Source: Diphasiastrum complanatum (taxonomy: Eukaryota; Streptophyta; Lycopodiopsida; Lycopodiales; Lycopodiaceae). Taken from it: DNA of 64,000 bases. Below are positions 46,390 to 58,989 of this stretch, piece after piece. The stretch spans positions 17,628,625-17,692,624 of the forward strand of contig CM055094.1 of the NCBI GenBank assembly GCA_029204225.1. Direction: 5' to 3'. Position 1 is the stretch's first letter; every line of letters begins with the position of its first letter. The notes below the pieces were generated by a model that saw nothing but the letters and a program-made list of their open reading frames with translations, ran no database searches and was not told where the DNA came from. The translations under genes were made by a program, and so were the position numbers.

Positions 46390-47260
46390 AAATCATTCTT
46401 TGCGAGAGGTCATGTGTTAGGTAGCGCCGCTATCCAGGTACCAGCTATCACAGTCTTCGTTGCTGCTATTGTAAGCCATTAACAAATGTGTATTTGGCTC
46501 CTTGAATTCCGCTGTGTTGGAGGAGTCTGGTTGTTGCTGCTGTTGTTGCTTCTTTGCCTCGTTGTAGATGCGGATGCGACACTCCTTGATGTCGTGATTG
46601 GCTCTCTTGCAATATCTACAAAAAAGCTTCTTGCGTGATCCACCATGCTCACCTCGAGTGTGAGGCTTATGTTGTTGCTACTGCACTTGACTCTTGCCCT
46701 TGGAATAGTCTTTCTTCTTCGTGTATAGAGCCATGGATTTGTCTTTGATGGATAGGCTGCTAGTCTTTCTCTGCATTTCTTCTTGAAGAAGATGACCAAT
46801 CACCTTCTGAAGGGTGAGGTGCGATTGTGTGGAGATCATCACCACAAAGTGCTCATAGGACTTTGGAAGAGAAGAAAACAAGGTCATGATGAAATAATCA
46901 TCTGAATAGAACATCCTACAGCTGATAACTGATCTAACAGGGATTTGAAGCTATTGATGTGAGAAGTGATGGTAGTAGAATCATACATGCTAAGAGTAAA
47001 GAATTTCTAAGATGTAATCTCGTGGTTACATCATGGGTCTCATAGAGACTTGATAGCAAGTCCAGTGCTTCCTTAGAGGTTTTGCACGTGGTAACGTGAG
47101 ATATTTGGGAGTCGGCCAGATTGAGTGTGATACATACTAAGGCCTTCTGATCTTTGATCCTCCAGGTCTTTGCTTGATCAGAAGTTGGAACCATTGAACT
47201 TGTCAATGACTCTAGCTTCACTAAGTGATGAAGATGAAGAGCTACCTATATGAGACATAA
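46390..47260 (-). pseudogene. Copia gag and zinc knuckle (copy F)
   Basis: The start MSHIGSSSSSSLSEARVIDK (about 47260) leads, over a frame break, to TWRIKDQKALVCITLNLADS and TSKEALDLLSSLYETHDVTT. After another break come LFSSLPKSYEHFVVMIST and EEMQRKTSSL, then a knuckle ending NHDIKECRI near 46580 and the protease start WYLDSG near 46440. This is the copia capsid plus RNA-binding motif. Frame breaks near 47200, 46930 and 46680 disable it. Confidence 0.85.
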
Positions 47261-47302
47261 TAATAGTATACAAATAGAACAAACTCGGTTTATTTGAGCT
47301 AC

Positions 47303-47314
47303 GCTCTGATACCA
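47303..47314 (-). other. Copia primer-binding site (copy F)
   Basis: Exact TGGTATCAGAGC on the minus strand, three bases from the LTR end at 47318. Confidence 0.93.
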
Positions 47315-47317
47315 ATC

Positions 47318-47650
47318 TGATGGGGCAAGGGAGATAGAAGAACGTGAACAGAGAAGAGAGCAGAATTATTGCGGAATAGCTCGCCCATTCTAATCGGCTG
47401 CTAGGTGCCAAAAACAGTCTAATAGACAGTTTATGCTAAATGTAATCACAGCTTTAAGTGTTTTGATTGCCCAACAGGATCTTAACAATTAACTCATACT
47501 CTAAAACAAGAGTACAGTCCACCGAAGAGATTAGAGATGGCTTGTATGTTGTACTACTAAAATCAGATTCAACGTGAAGTATAGTTCTGAAATAAATGGA
47601 AGAGCAGTATGATATGGCGAGCTCCTCAGGTGTCGAAGACAACCATCGTC
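47318..47650 (-). repeat. 5' LTR of copy F, truncated
   Basis: Matches 42899-43231 with scattered differences and then diverges abruptly. About 1050 bases of the LTR, including its promoter, are missing. Confidence 0.88.
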
Positions 47651-48333
47651 ATGTGGGAGGGGAGATGGTTAAATAACACAAAAAAACATTGTAATAAGAC
47701 ACCAGCTCATGCAATGAAAGCATCCATTATTGACATGTTTGCAAGGATCATGAATGCTTTGAAAAATATGATCAAGTCAATAGTAACCTCAAAATATGAG
47801 ATTTGAAAAGACCATCAGACTATGGCCTAATTAGGAACATTCATATAGCCACCAACAATCCAAGTGAGCTTCAGAATCTGACATCTCATAGATCTTACAA
47901 TGACCCAACGTAATGAGAAATTGATTTGAGAGGCAACAAGACAGAAGTGTGCTTCTAATTCTACAAAATCTTTAACTAGGTCATAGCCTATTGGTCTCTT
48001 TGCATTTCCTATTTTTAGGTCATTATGAACTTTATCAAATTTTGCAAAGCATTTATAATCCCTGCAAACTTCACACGATCTAGACTTGTCAATGCTCGGT
48101 TATATTATGACTGGAACTTAATCAAAATTATATAGATGGTTTTGAGCATTGGTACACATTCAAAATCATCTGATTCAAATTTTGCTTTTCTTTACACACC
48201 AAACATACCGAGTAATGAGCATAGAAACAAAACAAACAAAACATTTGCCAAATCCATTTAGGAGTGGTGAATGGAAGTGAGATTGAGGTGCCCATGGGGT
48301 TTAGGATGTTTTTGAAGCAAAGTGTCTAGAACA
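47651..48333. other. No gene recognised
   Basis: AT-rich sequence between the broken LTR and the TC tract. Confidence 0.4.
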
Positions 48334-48500
<167 letters not shown>

Positions 48501-48841
48501 GGATGATGTTTGATGCATATCCCTCCTGGCTATACTTCTGTACATAAGAGCAAAATGCTTGATAATATTTGTGCTGGTTTTTTTCAACTAGTAGACTATG
48601 TAACAACACTTTCTTGTATTCTTTCATACGTTATAAACATTGCATGGAGGGCTTTTTCAAATTTTGCAAAGCTTGCTCGGCAAGCTTCTCATTTAATGAT
48701 GGGGATTGTTCTACCTATCAAGGCTAAGATCTGACGGTGTGCATTATCATCAATTGGGTGCCTCGTGGTGGCCTCAAAAAGCTATAAAAAAGCTGCAGAG
48801 ACAACATACTTCCACCTCTGGCTTTTACAGCATTGCTTTTT

Positions 48842-49179
<338 letters not shown>

Positions 49180-49689
49180 ATTCAACTAGTTTAATTGTTT
49201 GATCTTGGCAATTTTGAGGCCAAAATCATATTAGAGATAGATTTTTTTTATGTCAATAAAGACCCAAATAGTGTTTGTACTATTTTTGGCAAGTAGATAA
49301 GTGGATGAGGTCTATTTTGAACCCATTATAATTGGCTAATTTCATACATTACATCTAGACTAGAATTTCTAGGTCATTTGGTGAGATACCAAGAAATTAC
49401 CATTTAGGTTAAGTTTGGGGCAAGTGGTCAAATGACATTTGAGCAACTATAAATAGCAATATTAGGTGGAAAACAAATCAGTGTATTCTCTTTTGATGTA
49501 GAGAACTCATCTCTTATGATTCTATGTCCATCTCATGTGTATTTCTCTTAATATCTTGGTTTTTTTTGTGTAGAATGTTGATTTTCACAGATTTTACATT
49601 TTGTTGTTTTTAGTCATTATTTCACACCCATGTTTTGAATTTCATTTTTCAATTTATCAAACCAGTTTTGTCTGTATCTTTTAGTGGGG

Positions 49690-50165
49690 ATTACAAAGTC
49701 GATCCAAGTCCAAAAGTACTTGGGTCTCGTCATCAATGGAATGAATCAGAACAAAAAAATATTACTGCAACATTTTGTGAGGGTGCCAAAGAATTTAATT
49801 GAATCAAATTTCATTCAAGTTCATTTGGTTGGAGCTCTTATATTCAATGACATATTGTAGTCTAAAGTGTATTTTAGTTATCCCAACATTTGAAATGATC
49901 CAGATTTAACCACTACCATAATTCATACAATAATAGCTAAATCTGGTAATAGTCTTCCCAAGATTCTCAACTTTGATAATACTGTCAGAGAAAATAAAAA
50001 TCAAACAATGTTGGCATATTTGTCGATGTTGGCTGCTTTCAAAATTTCCATGAGAATCAAAATAGGATATGTATTAGTGGGTCACACTCAAGATCATATT
50101 GGTCAAATGTCTAGCTGTTGTTTTGAAAGGCTGAGACACAAAAAAGCCTTTTCTTTATTAGTACT
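49690..50165 (+). pseudogene. DUF7869-like domain relic
   Basis: The frame from about 49940 to 50165 reads PKILNFDNTVRENKNQTMLA, YLSMLAAFKISMRIKIGYVL, VGHTQDHIGQMSSCCFERLR. This follows the DUF7869 pattern: an L.-DN..-ENKN motif, a helix with an F, then F(L)-VGHTH-D-ID-.FS. The His and Asp positions of GHTHEDID are partly changed (HTQDHIG). Upstream (49690-49790) another frame, SPKVLGSRHQWNESEQKNI, may belong to the same protein. DUF7869 proteins are multi-copy in plants and animals and are thought to relate to mobile elements; the biochemical role is not known to me. Confidence 0.6.
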
Positions 50166-50502
50166 ATAGAGCATTATCGAGGATTTGGGCAAAAATTACA
50201 AAACTGTTAATTGATTACTCTTTTTTAGGATTTCACCCTTTTTTAAAAAAAAGATTTCACGTTTTTTTTGGGGAGACATTGATCCTGGAGGGCTACCCTT
50301 CAAAAGTGAGGTATTTTACAATGTTTGTGTTTATTATATTCGTCCAAATATAAAATAAGATTTTGCATTGATGCAAATATGTTTCTCATTTTTGTTTGTT
50401 TGTGTTAATGTAGAACGACAAAGATTGGAGTGACTCACATTCAGGTGAAAGCAATGGATTTGGCGATTATTCCAATAATGAGTAGCTTGTGTGTGTGTGC
50501 GC

Positions 50503-50508
<6 letters not shown>

Positions 50509-50583
<75 letters not shown>

Positions 50584-50606
50584 TGTGGATGTGCGCGCGC
50601 GCGCAT
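50509..50606 (+). repeat. (GA)n then (GT)/(GC)n microsatellite
   Basis: About 36 GA units, then GTGTGTGGATGTGCGCGCGC. The GC dinucleotide run could form Z-DNA. Confidence 0.95.
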
Positions 50607-50662
50607 ATAAGATCATAGTCATAAACATAATCCAAAAAAATTGCAAAGTATACTTTTGTAAA

Positions 50663-50664
<2 letters not shown>

Positions 50665-50694
<30 letters not shown>
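50665..50694 (+). repeat. (GT)n microsatellite
   Basis: About 15 GT units, followed by ATAAAAGCATAATTATAATC. The flank TAAACATAATCCAAAAAAATTGCAAAGTA (50619-50649) recurs as a variant at 50700-50735, so a unit of about 80 bases is duplicated. Confidence 0.9.
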
Positions 50695-50697
<3 letters not shown>

Positions 50698-51282
50698 AAA
50701 GCATAATTATAATCTAAACAAATTGCAAAAGTACATTTATAAAATGTATACAAGAAACTTATTGGATTTTAGAATTCCTTGCCTTTGTCCAGGTAAAATT
50801 TTGATATTATTGCTTTTCTAAAATTCAACATGTACTTGTGATGTAGTTTTCAAATCATGCATTGTTGTGATTTTTGAAAGCCTGAATCATGACATTTGTT
50901 GAATTAACAAATATGAAATGATCAAAGTCAACAATTACTTTTTAAATAAATACTAAACACAAATATTGATGTTCAAAATATCATTGATCATTCTATTCCA
51001 TTCAAGGTAAAGGAGACTAGGCTAGAAATCTAGTAGCATTTAATCTACTACTAGGAGCTTGATTGTTGCCTAACAATAGGCTGCATATGTACAAATCTTT
51101 CGCTTTAACATATATCCTACAGTGTGCCATGCTAGCTCTCAGTTGACAATGATAAATGCCTCAAGTATCATCAACTTTCTCTCAAGCTTGTGAATTTAAT
51201 AAATATTCTGAAAACAATTGGAAACTTAAAATGCTTGTGGTTTGGCGCCATGAGTCATTTTGTGTTTCTCATTTCCGACCAA

Positions 51283-54200
51283 TCAATGGGTTTTTCGCTT
51301 ACCCGATGATGCCATAAGGACAGCAACTGCTACAACAAACATCAATAACATTGAAGCAAGCAAGACATATGTCTTACGCGAAGATCGATAATATTCTCTA
51401 AAAATTAGCACTCCCCAAACTGTGCTTACAAGTGGCATTGCCTGCAAAAAAAAAATTCATTACTGAATGACCAAGCAAAATGCACAATGAATGTTATATG
51501 AGTCACCTCTCATGAATCATTTTACAGCTTCAAAATAAAATCTCTACTCCAGGTTGTCCATGATCAGTCATACCTTAAATTATCTTCTGCTCATTTTCTA
51601 GTGTGGACTACAGGCTGCAACTTTAGTATTCAGACATTTCTTTTACATACAAAGAACTCAGCAAATGTTGTAAATCTGCAAGGGGGGACTGTAAGGCTTT
51701 GTCATGCAAGTTTTCAAAGCAATGCTACAGCCAATATATTGATAATATAATTCAAATGTGTTACAAGAAAGTATGTGAAGTACTTATGACACCAGAACCA
51801 AAAGTCTTACACAAGCACTTGCTGGTTTTTGTAGGAAAGGAAGGATGCTTAAACACAAAGAGCTTATTACAGTTAAGTGGCTTGTTTAGGGTGGCATGAA
51901 AAATTGGGAAGATAGACTAATAAGTAGATAGATGGACATAGATAATCTGGAAAGGAAAGGGTTATGTACCTCATAGAAACAGTTAAATTATAGGCGCAGT
52001 CTATGAGAAGAAGCTGATAAAATCCAAATTTAGTAAAGTTTTCGTCTGCTTTATGGGGCTTGAGGGTCCCTACACAACGGCAGAGCCCGAGGGCAGGGCT
52101 CAGAACCCATAAGCGGGTGAGAGCTTTACTGCTGCATAAAGCACTATACTTTAAAAAAAAAAAGCTCATTTCCTTATTGGCTTACACTCTTGATTATGCT
52201 GGGCTTTCCAGCATAATGCCTGGAATGGTCAGCATTGAAAGAGGGAGATCACACGTGATCATACCCTGCCAAAATAGAACAAAAAAATATGCCAGGTCTT
52301 TGCGTTTAGATAAAGCTCTGACTTTTTTTATTTGGAAATGTGACTAGTGCACAAATAGAATCAGTAGCAGTGAGAGCTATGAGGACACATGATGTGGAAA
52401 AAGCCCATAAATTGAACCCCTAATTTGGTTTTTCTTTCTGGAGAGCGAAAGAAGCTTGCCTTGAAAATGGGGAGTTGGTGGGGGGGGGGGAACCTACAAA
52501 GTTTTGACAAAGAATACCAACCTGCACAGCATCTGCAGCAGCATAACCTGCAGCTTGGCCACCCATAAATTGCAACCCATTTCCCAGACCACACAGTAGT
52601 CCAGCTAGTAGTGCCCAAGGCCGACCTTTCCAATCTGCTGCGTACTTTGAAAATGAAGACTTTGGCAATCCCAGAATAGGTTTATAAAGAAAAAATATGT
52701 TCAGGAAAACAGCCAAGACGAAGAAGGAAGTTGAGAAATAAAAGAAAGCTGTGTAGACCACTAAATGTGGCACTCCAGGTTTTAGTGTATGCCATTGATC
52801 GTTCGTTGCCACGTTGAATGCAGGAGAAAAGAGTGAGAAGCATCCACCGGCGAAAAAGATTATAAATAGACCAAGGATAGTGCTTGAGGCTGTATCCTGT
52901 TCATGTAACAACTCCAGCAATAAGTTAGTTGATCAATCGTGAGTATAATATTGTGTCACATTGTAAAATTCACGTCATGATTTATGACACATTACAAAAT
53001 TTAAGTCATGATCATGATAACTGCTATCAAGTGAGGACGTATATGTTACCTTAATTGCTCGTCGTTTTTCCAGCTGTTTAAGAAATTCTGCAGTTCCCCC
53101 GATAGGTTTACCCTCACTTGAGGTTAATTTATCTCCATCAAGCTTCTTATCTATATCAAAAGAGTTTCCTACAGAGAATGTCGCAAACAGATTACATAAT
53201 GTGAAGACATAGTAAAGAGCTATACATGTAGAAATCTCAAACATGAAGGGGAAAATTCAGATTCTATTGAAATGCAATTTGGATCATAAAGGTCAGAGAA
53301 AATTGAACACATAGAATGACAAGACACAATACAGGGAAATTATGAAGAGCATACTGTTACCAATAGTTTTAGCTGCAGATTCTAAATTATCCAAATTGCT
53401 TGATCCATCCGTGAAACTGATCAAAGAACAAATCAAGAAATAAGAACGAAGGAACTCCTGTGTTCTCTATAAGGTTAAGAGCTATACTTTAAATATAATG
53501 CATGAAAAATTACCCCACGACAATAAGGCTAAATTTGATATGGTAAACCGCGATTGATGAATAAGGGGTGTAAAACCACCATACTGTTTTAGCTACATTT
53601 CAGCTAACAAAATCAACTCCTTTCTATGTAGCATTAGTCTCTATTGGTTCTTTGTACTCTAAAACTTACACAAGCTTTTAGATCAAACTTCAAGCTCAAA
53701 CTTTTATACTATATTGACATACTTGTCCTTGTGCGAATCTCCAATCTGAGCCTTTTCTAACTTGGCATTATTGTCAGCCATATTTGAAGCATGTAAGGCT
53801 GATCCTAAAAAGACTGCAACCAAAAAACATGCTACTCCAGGAAACAGGATTTCTGCACGGTTTATTCGGGCATCGAGGAAATAGTTCATTGTGGTACCTG
53901 TCACCACATAAGTTTGACAATGACATGTTATCGGATAGCAGAAATTCAAAGTTGAAAAAGTGGAAATTTGACTGATTGAAAATAAAACCATCAATGGTTA
54001 ATCAAAAGATTCAAAAAGTGAAGGAAGGAGCATACCAGCAACAACTGTCAAGCTACAGGAGATAACCTCTGCAACTGAAAGCCCTACAAATGCTAATGCA
54101 TATTGGAGTGAAAGATTCCCCAAGCACAAAACCACACCACCAGCCATTGCAAAGGCGACCGAAGGACCATTATCCTGTAGCAGACCAGGGAAAGAACATG

Positions 54201-54616
54201 AAGGACTTCGATTGTAAACATTTCTTATCCTTGGACTGAATCTCCTCTGTTGATTCTTATTTACCCAAACTCAAAACATGCCATTTTGAGTCAAAACTTT
54301 TCTCCTATGACAGTTCTGATTTAGCTGAACAATATCTAACTACAACCACAGGGCATTGCCTTCTCTGCAATGAGTTTACCTGTTTCAGTTGTGTCAGAAA
54401 GTTTGGAGTTTCTGGAGTGCTGCTTCCAATCTGGCCCAGTGTGAAAGCGATAAGGATTGCAGCAAGGTAGTTGGTGATGCAGTAATCAAGATAAGTGTGC
54501 TGAGGAAGACGACCTTTTCTCTCTAAGAAGTTCATGATGGCTGGCCATGTCCCCAAAAAGAATAAAGAGACAAGCATCAAAGCTATGGCGCCACCCTTGT
54601 CCTCAACCAGATACAT
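51283..54616 (-). CDS. UPS: Ureide permease (UPS family), seven coding exons
   Basis: Coding exons on the minus strand: 54616-54380, 54174-54036, 53897-53723, 53416-53361, 53168-53050, 52896-52522 and 51441-51283. All introns are GT-AG and phases agree. The product has 419 residues, normal for ureide permeases, which are proton-coupled carriers of allantoin, uracil and related nitrogen compounds with about ten membrane segments. Start MYLVEDKGGAIALMLVSLFF, then GTWPAIMNFLERKGRLPQHT and YLDY. Later come TTMNYFLDARINRAEILFPG, LEKRRAIK, FAGGCFSLFSPAFNVATNDQ, GNGLQFMGGQAAGYAAADAV and the end LVSTVWGVLIFREYYRSSRK. The loop at residues about 155-245 is hydrophilic and presumably cytosolic. A Gly usual before the EY motif appears as Arg. 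No break is seen. ATG at 54616 is the family start; a longer frame upstream has no ATG. Confidence 0.95.
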
Positions 54617-56280
54617 CTTCACCTGATGAGAGGATGCCAAATTCTTCGCCAAAAAAAGGAAGACTATATCTGCAGAATAACCTCACGGTGTCACATGATC
54701 TGCCACAGCACATAAATCACTATCCTGCAACTATATTGTACCTTAGTCATTGAACACAGCTGCAAAACATTTGAAGAAAAATCACTGTCTATATCTCCTT
54801 CCATTGCTTTTTCAGAGCTAAGAACTGTGAATAAGAATTCAAGGCTCAATCAATGATCATACCCAGTTATCAATCCATAAAGCTTACTCCTTCAATCCAC
54901 ATAAAAAAAGAAAGTACCTAATTCCTTCAAATTAACATTGAAATCCCCCAGTGCACAAAAGCTTGATATTCTTACATAGAATGCTAAGTCTCAGAAAGTC
55001 TCATTGAAAAATCAAAACCCAACAAACAGATCAAACCTGTGGTCGAGGAAATATTAGTATCTAAGGCGAGTTTTAACAAGCTTTGCTCTTGGTCTAACCA
55101 AGAATAGCAAGAGTTCTCAAAAAAATAGGCAATAAACCACAACCAGAGACACAGTCTTATGCAGAAGTGGAGGATAGGTTTTTGAAGTTAAGCCTTCGTT
55201 ATTCTTTTCTGCATCAGGCCAGAATCTGGTCCTGTTAGACCAGGAAATGAGTTTAAAAAAAAGCATATAACATGGATTCTTCCATCTACTGAAGATCCAC
55301 GGGCAAAATTTTCTCATTCAGGGACTTTGCATGCTCTCTATCATCTCTTTTGCAGATTGATCAAATTGAACATGCACAGTCGATTTGTTCTTTCCTTAGC
55401 TTCTTATCTTTGCTAATTACTTTCCAGCCAGACGCTACTAAAAATAAGTATGAGCGTAACCTGCACAATAATGGAAGAACAGATAATTTCCTAGTTCATG
55501 AAGTTAACGCCCATGCAATTGTGATAATAGCTGCAAACTATGTTCATTTATAAGATAACCTGCCCAAACTCTCTGCTCATAAAATACCAACCAGGTATCT
55601 AGCTGATCTTACTGCAACAATACCGGGCTCACCTAAAAAATCTAAGGAGAAGCAGGATTAGGCATATGAAGCCGCATATCAAGCAAGCACAAAAAAAGAA
55701 TTGCTTCTAATCCAGAGGGAAAATCCCAAACAAGTGAGGCTCTCATATCTCAATCCTTTTTGGGAAAGAACTTGTCACTGCTGTTGAAAGCCTAGATTTG
55801 AAGCTGCTCAGAGCCTTGGCATCCTGATGCTCTTTGCCTTGCAATTGGACAGAGGTACATATGACTTCTATCGTTGACAGTCATGTGTCTGATAGATGGG
55901 TTGTTCGCAAAAAGCTGGGGGCCATGGCCGAGGCGGCCTCAATTCTGTTGCTTTCTGTGCCAAAAACAAGTCCACCCCAAGACATGAGCAAGCCTTTGAC
56001 TCTTGTCCAAAACACTAAATAAGCAGACTGCTATTTTAGAAATTTGCAACCTGCTATCCTAGCCATGCAGAGACAAGGAGTAGAAGCAATCAGCCGTAGC
56101 TTCAGACAAAAGACCCAATTCTTTCCCCTTCCGGCTTGGTAGATGAAAAAAACCAAAGCCAAATTTAGCCCTTCCCTCACAGCCCACTTGGAGATCTTTC
56201 CAGGCTCGCAATTCTGATGCTTTTCTTGTGTAACGATTCCACCTTTTGACAGCATTGGTAGAATGGAATGCATGGAAAAG
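54617..56280. other. 5' flank of the permease gene; no other gene seen
   Basis: It should hold the 5' UTR and promoter of the ureide permease. A CAG just before GTGAAGATG at the start codon could be the acceptor of a 5' UTR intron, but no donor was fixed. Short frames here lack domains. Confidence 0.45.
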
Positions 56281-56283
56281 GTG

Positions 56284-56415
56284 GGTTCAGAGAGATTCAG
56301 GGGAGCAGTAGGTCAGGGAGATAATAGATTCAAGGGAGCAGTAGGTCAGGAGAATCTTTGACTTTGGAAGCCCTATGTGGGTCCTCCTGACTTTGGAAGC
56401 CCTATGTGGGTCCTT
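56284..56415 (+). repeat. Two nested tandem duplications
   Basis: GGGAGCAGTAGGTCAGG occurs twice (about 56303 and 56336) and a 28-base unit beginning CTTTGGAAGCCCTATGTGGG occurs twice (about 56361 and 56391). Confidence 0.9.
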
Positions 56416-56584
56416 GTCAATGCAGTGCCATCATCCATGATCCATGGGTTTCCAGCTCATAATTTCATTCCAATGATTCATGATCTCAAATCTTAACATG
56501 CTAATATAAGGTTCTATATAATTTAGAACTCAATGCATACTCTATGCATAGCGTGCACTATTTGTAAGCAACTATAGAAATGTA

Positions 56585-56796
56585 TCTCTCTCTCTCTCTC
56601 TCTCTCATCCACATGAAGCTTTTGTGGATGAGTGGTGGCCAATCCTAAAGCACATCTAGGTTATCTAGCTTGTGCTACCACGGCCAAAAAATTTGCCCCA
56701 TGTGGGCAAAGGCCATTTTTTGGTGCCAATTCCTAGTTGTGCAATTCTTAGTTGCATAGCTAGGAACTAGCTTCTTCATGTGTGCCCCCCACCACC

Positions 56797-56858
<62 letters not shown>

Positions 56859-56980
56859 TAGAATGTCTACCGTTCAATCTAGTATTCACCTCAAAAAACC
56901 GCCAGCATCCCCAAGGTCACTAAGATTTTAGATCACATGTGGCCCAATGGAAAGGTAGGAATCTCTTTTGCTCCACAACA

Positions 56981-57037
<57 letters not shown>
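56585..57037 (+). repeat. Cluster of (TC)n and (AC)n microsatellites
   Basis: (TC)n at 56585-56606, 56802-56855 and 56988-57012, the last passing into (AC)n to 57036. Non-repetitive sequence lies between. Confidence 0.95.
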
Positions 57038-57038
<1 letters not shown>

Positions 57039-57665
57039 CTTGGCATGATGATGGCTATCACATTATCCCATCATCCAATAGGAACTAAGGAGTGTACTTG
57101 AGCTAGAAGCTTAGCACATATGAAAATTGAGACTCATTTAGACTTTGCTCTTTAAATAGCTCTTTAGCCATTTTGAGTGCTCCAACTTCCATGACATTCA
57201 ATGTGATATCATTAGTTTTAAGCACCAATCTAAAATTGCAAATGATGATGATGGCTTTATTTCAAGTCCTACACCAAGGATCAAAGACTAGGCAACCGCA
57301 ACAAGGAAACAAAAGAGAATCGGATGGTGGATAATCGAACCAAACCAAACCTAAATCGATTGAATCTAGCCCCCAAGCTATAAATCAATTACCCTCAATA
57401 GGTTAGTTTTGACTATTAAAAAATCATAAAAATAGCTTTTTTTGAAGTCAAAATACATGTTTTGTTTTTGTTTCTTTTTTTGTGCTCTACGCAAAAAAAC
57501 ATGTTTTGGTGCAAAAATGACAAAACTGCTAAATGGTTATTCTCTTCTAGTATTTTGAACCGTTTCAAAAGTTTTCACGTTTATTTTGAAAATGATAGTT
57601 TGGAGATTTGTCGTAAAGCGGTGGTCGTCAGCGTAGCGGAGGCTTGGTTGCTCAGAGCGTAGGCG

Positions 57666-58669
57666 TGTAGGAACGGAAATGCAACAATTAGCAGCAGAAA
57701 TATTCAAGTAGAAGAATTCATACAGTTTGTGCAAATGAACGACGCAGTAGTGAGACAAAAATTGCACTCTGATAAATATCAACAGTGAGTACAATGGCTT
57801 GAAGTAATAACTTCAGCTTGCTGAGCGTGATAACGCTGGCTACAGATAACTCTGACTGAAAAATTTCAAAAATTAACACTTACATAGTTTGTTTCAGGTA
57901 ATATAGAGATTTACAAGAGAGGAGATATCTGAGACAAGAATTGCACTCTGATAAATATCAACAGTGAGTACAATGGCTTGAAGTAATAACTTTAGCTTGC
58001 TGAGCGTGATAACGCTGGCTACAGATAACTCTGATTGAAAGAAAAATTTCAAAAATTAACACTTACATAGTTTGTTTCAGCTAATATAGAGATTTACAAG
58101 AGAGGAAATATCTTACAACCCTTTAAGGCTATTTATGCCAATCTTTGCATATGTACAAAAGTTGGTAACCGTCATCCGCTTTTGGGATATTTGTTTGTCC
58201 AGCTATTTTAGGGTTACTCATCCATTGGCGAAGTCGGTCAGAAAAAGCGAAAAAGGCAAAAGTGCCTTAAATTGATTTCTAAGGTATTCTTGCCACTTGG
58301 CCAGTGTGTCACATTTTTCGCTATGGAGCGAAAAAGGCGAAAAAGACGAAGGTGCCTTAAAAATGATTTCTAAGTTATTCTGGCCACTTGGCCAGTGTGT
58401 TACATTTTTCACTAAGGAGCGAAAAAGGCAAAAAAAGACGAAGGTGCCTTAAAATGATTTCTCAGTTATTCTGGCCACTTGGCCAGTGTGTCACATTTTT
58501 TGCTAAGAAGCGAAAAAGGCGAAAAAGACGAAGGTGTCTTAAAATGATTTCTAAGTCATAGAAAATCTCAAAGGGAAAAAAATGTGAAGGCCTAAAAAAC
58601 GGCCTTCGGTTTTTCAAGATGCTCACTACTTGAACGATTTGTTTTAGCCTCAACATAAGAAATCTAACA
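57666..58669 (-). repeat. LTR-like block with two internal tandem arrays
   Basis: The plus strand starts TGTAGGAACGG and ends AATCTAACA, so the minus strand would begin TGTTAGATT like a copia LTR. Inside, about 180 bases (57760-57935) are repeated at 57940-58117. Further on, a unit of about 98 bases holding GCGAAAAAGGCGAAAAAGAC and GGCCACTTGGCCAGTGTGT is repeated three to four times (58235-58560). No coding region adjoins, so it may be a solo LTR. The flanks do not show a matching 5-base duplication. Confidence 0.5.
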
Positions 58670-58989
58670 GGATTTTCCTTGCAATTTTATGCAACATACT
58701 CGTAAGTAAACGAGTTTTGTGACCTCATATTTGGCATTAGGTGAATCATGCACCAGGAATTAGATTAGAAATATGTTTGCAACCCAGCCGCCCTCTCTCG
58801 ATATATCTGCAATGATATCTTATTTTGGCTCTTTTTCTGCAGCAACCTTAATAACTTCAGCGCAATTCTTAGCATCGAACCTATTTTTGTAGGATTGACT
58901 TCACTCATGATAATCGTCATTTGTGACCATTAGTGCCACATTTACCAGGTAGTCCAGGCTGGGTGATTACCTAAAAGGTCTATTACGTA

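Larger units (their letters stand above)
42899..47650 (-). mobile_element. Ty1/copia element lacking integrase (copy F)
   Basis: Minus-strand element: truncated 5' LTR (47318-47650), priming site 47303-47314, gag (47260-46550), protease, pre-integrase, RT, RNase H (44521), purine tract (44281-44290) and complete 3' LTR (42899-44280). The 5' LTR shares about 330 bases with the 3' LTR and then stops at an unrelated sequence. Between the HHCC module and RT there is no integrase: the frame 45682-46389 passes straight from one to the other. Stops occur in RT and gag, so it is inactive. Confidence 0.9.

Noticed and set aside
54617..54652. Upstream extension of the ureide permease
   Set aside because: The frame continues 12 codons upstream but starts with TTG, and the family starts at the ATG at 54616.
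57666..58669. Solo LTR proven by target duplication
   Set aside because: The 5 bases on either side (AGGCG and GGATT) do not match, so it is listed only as LTR-like.
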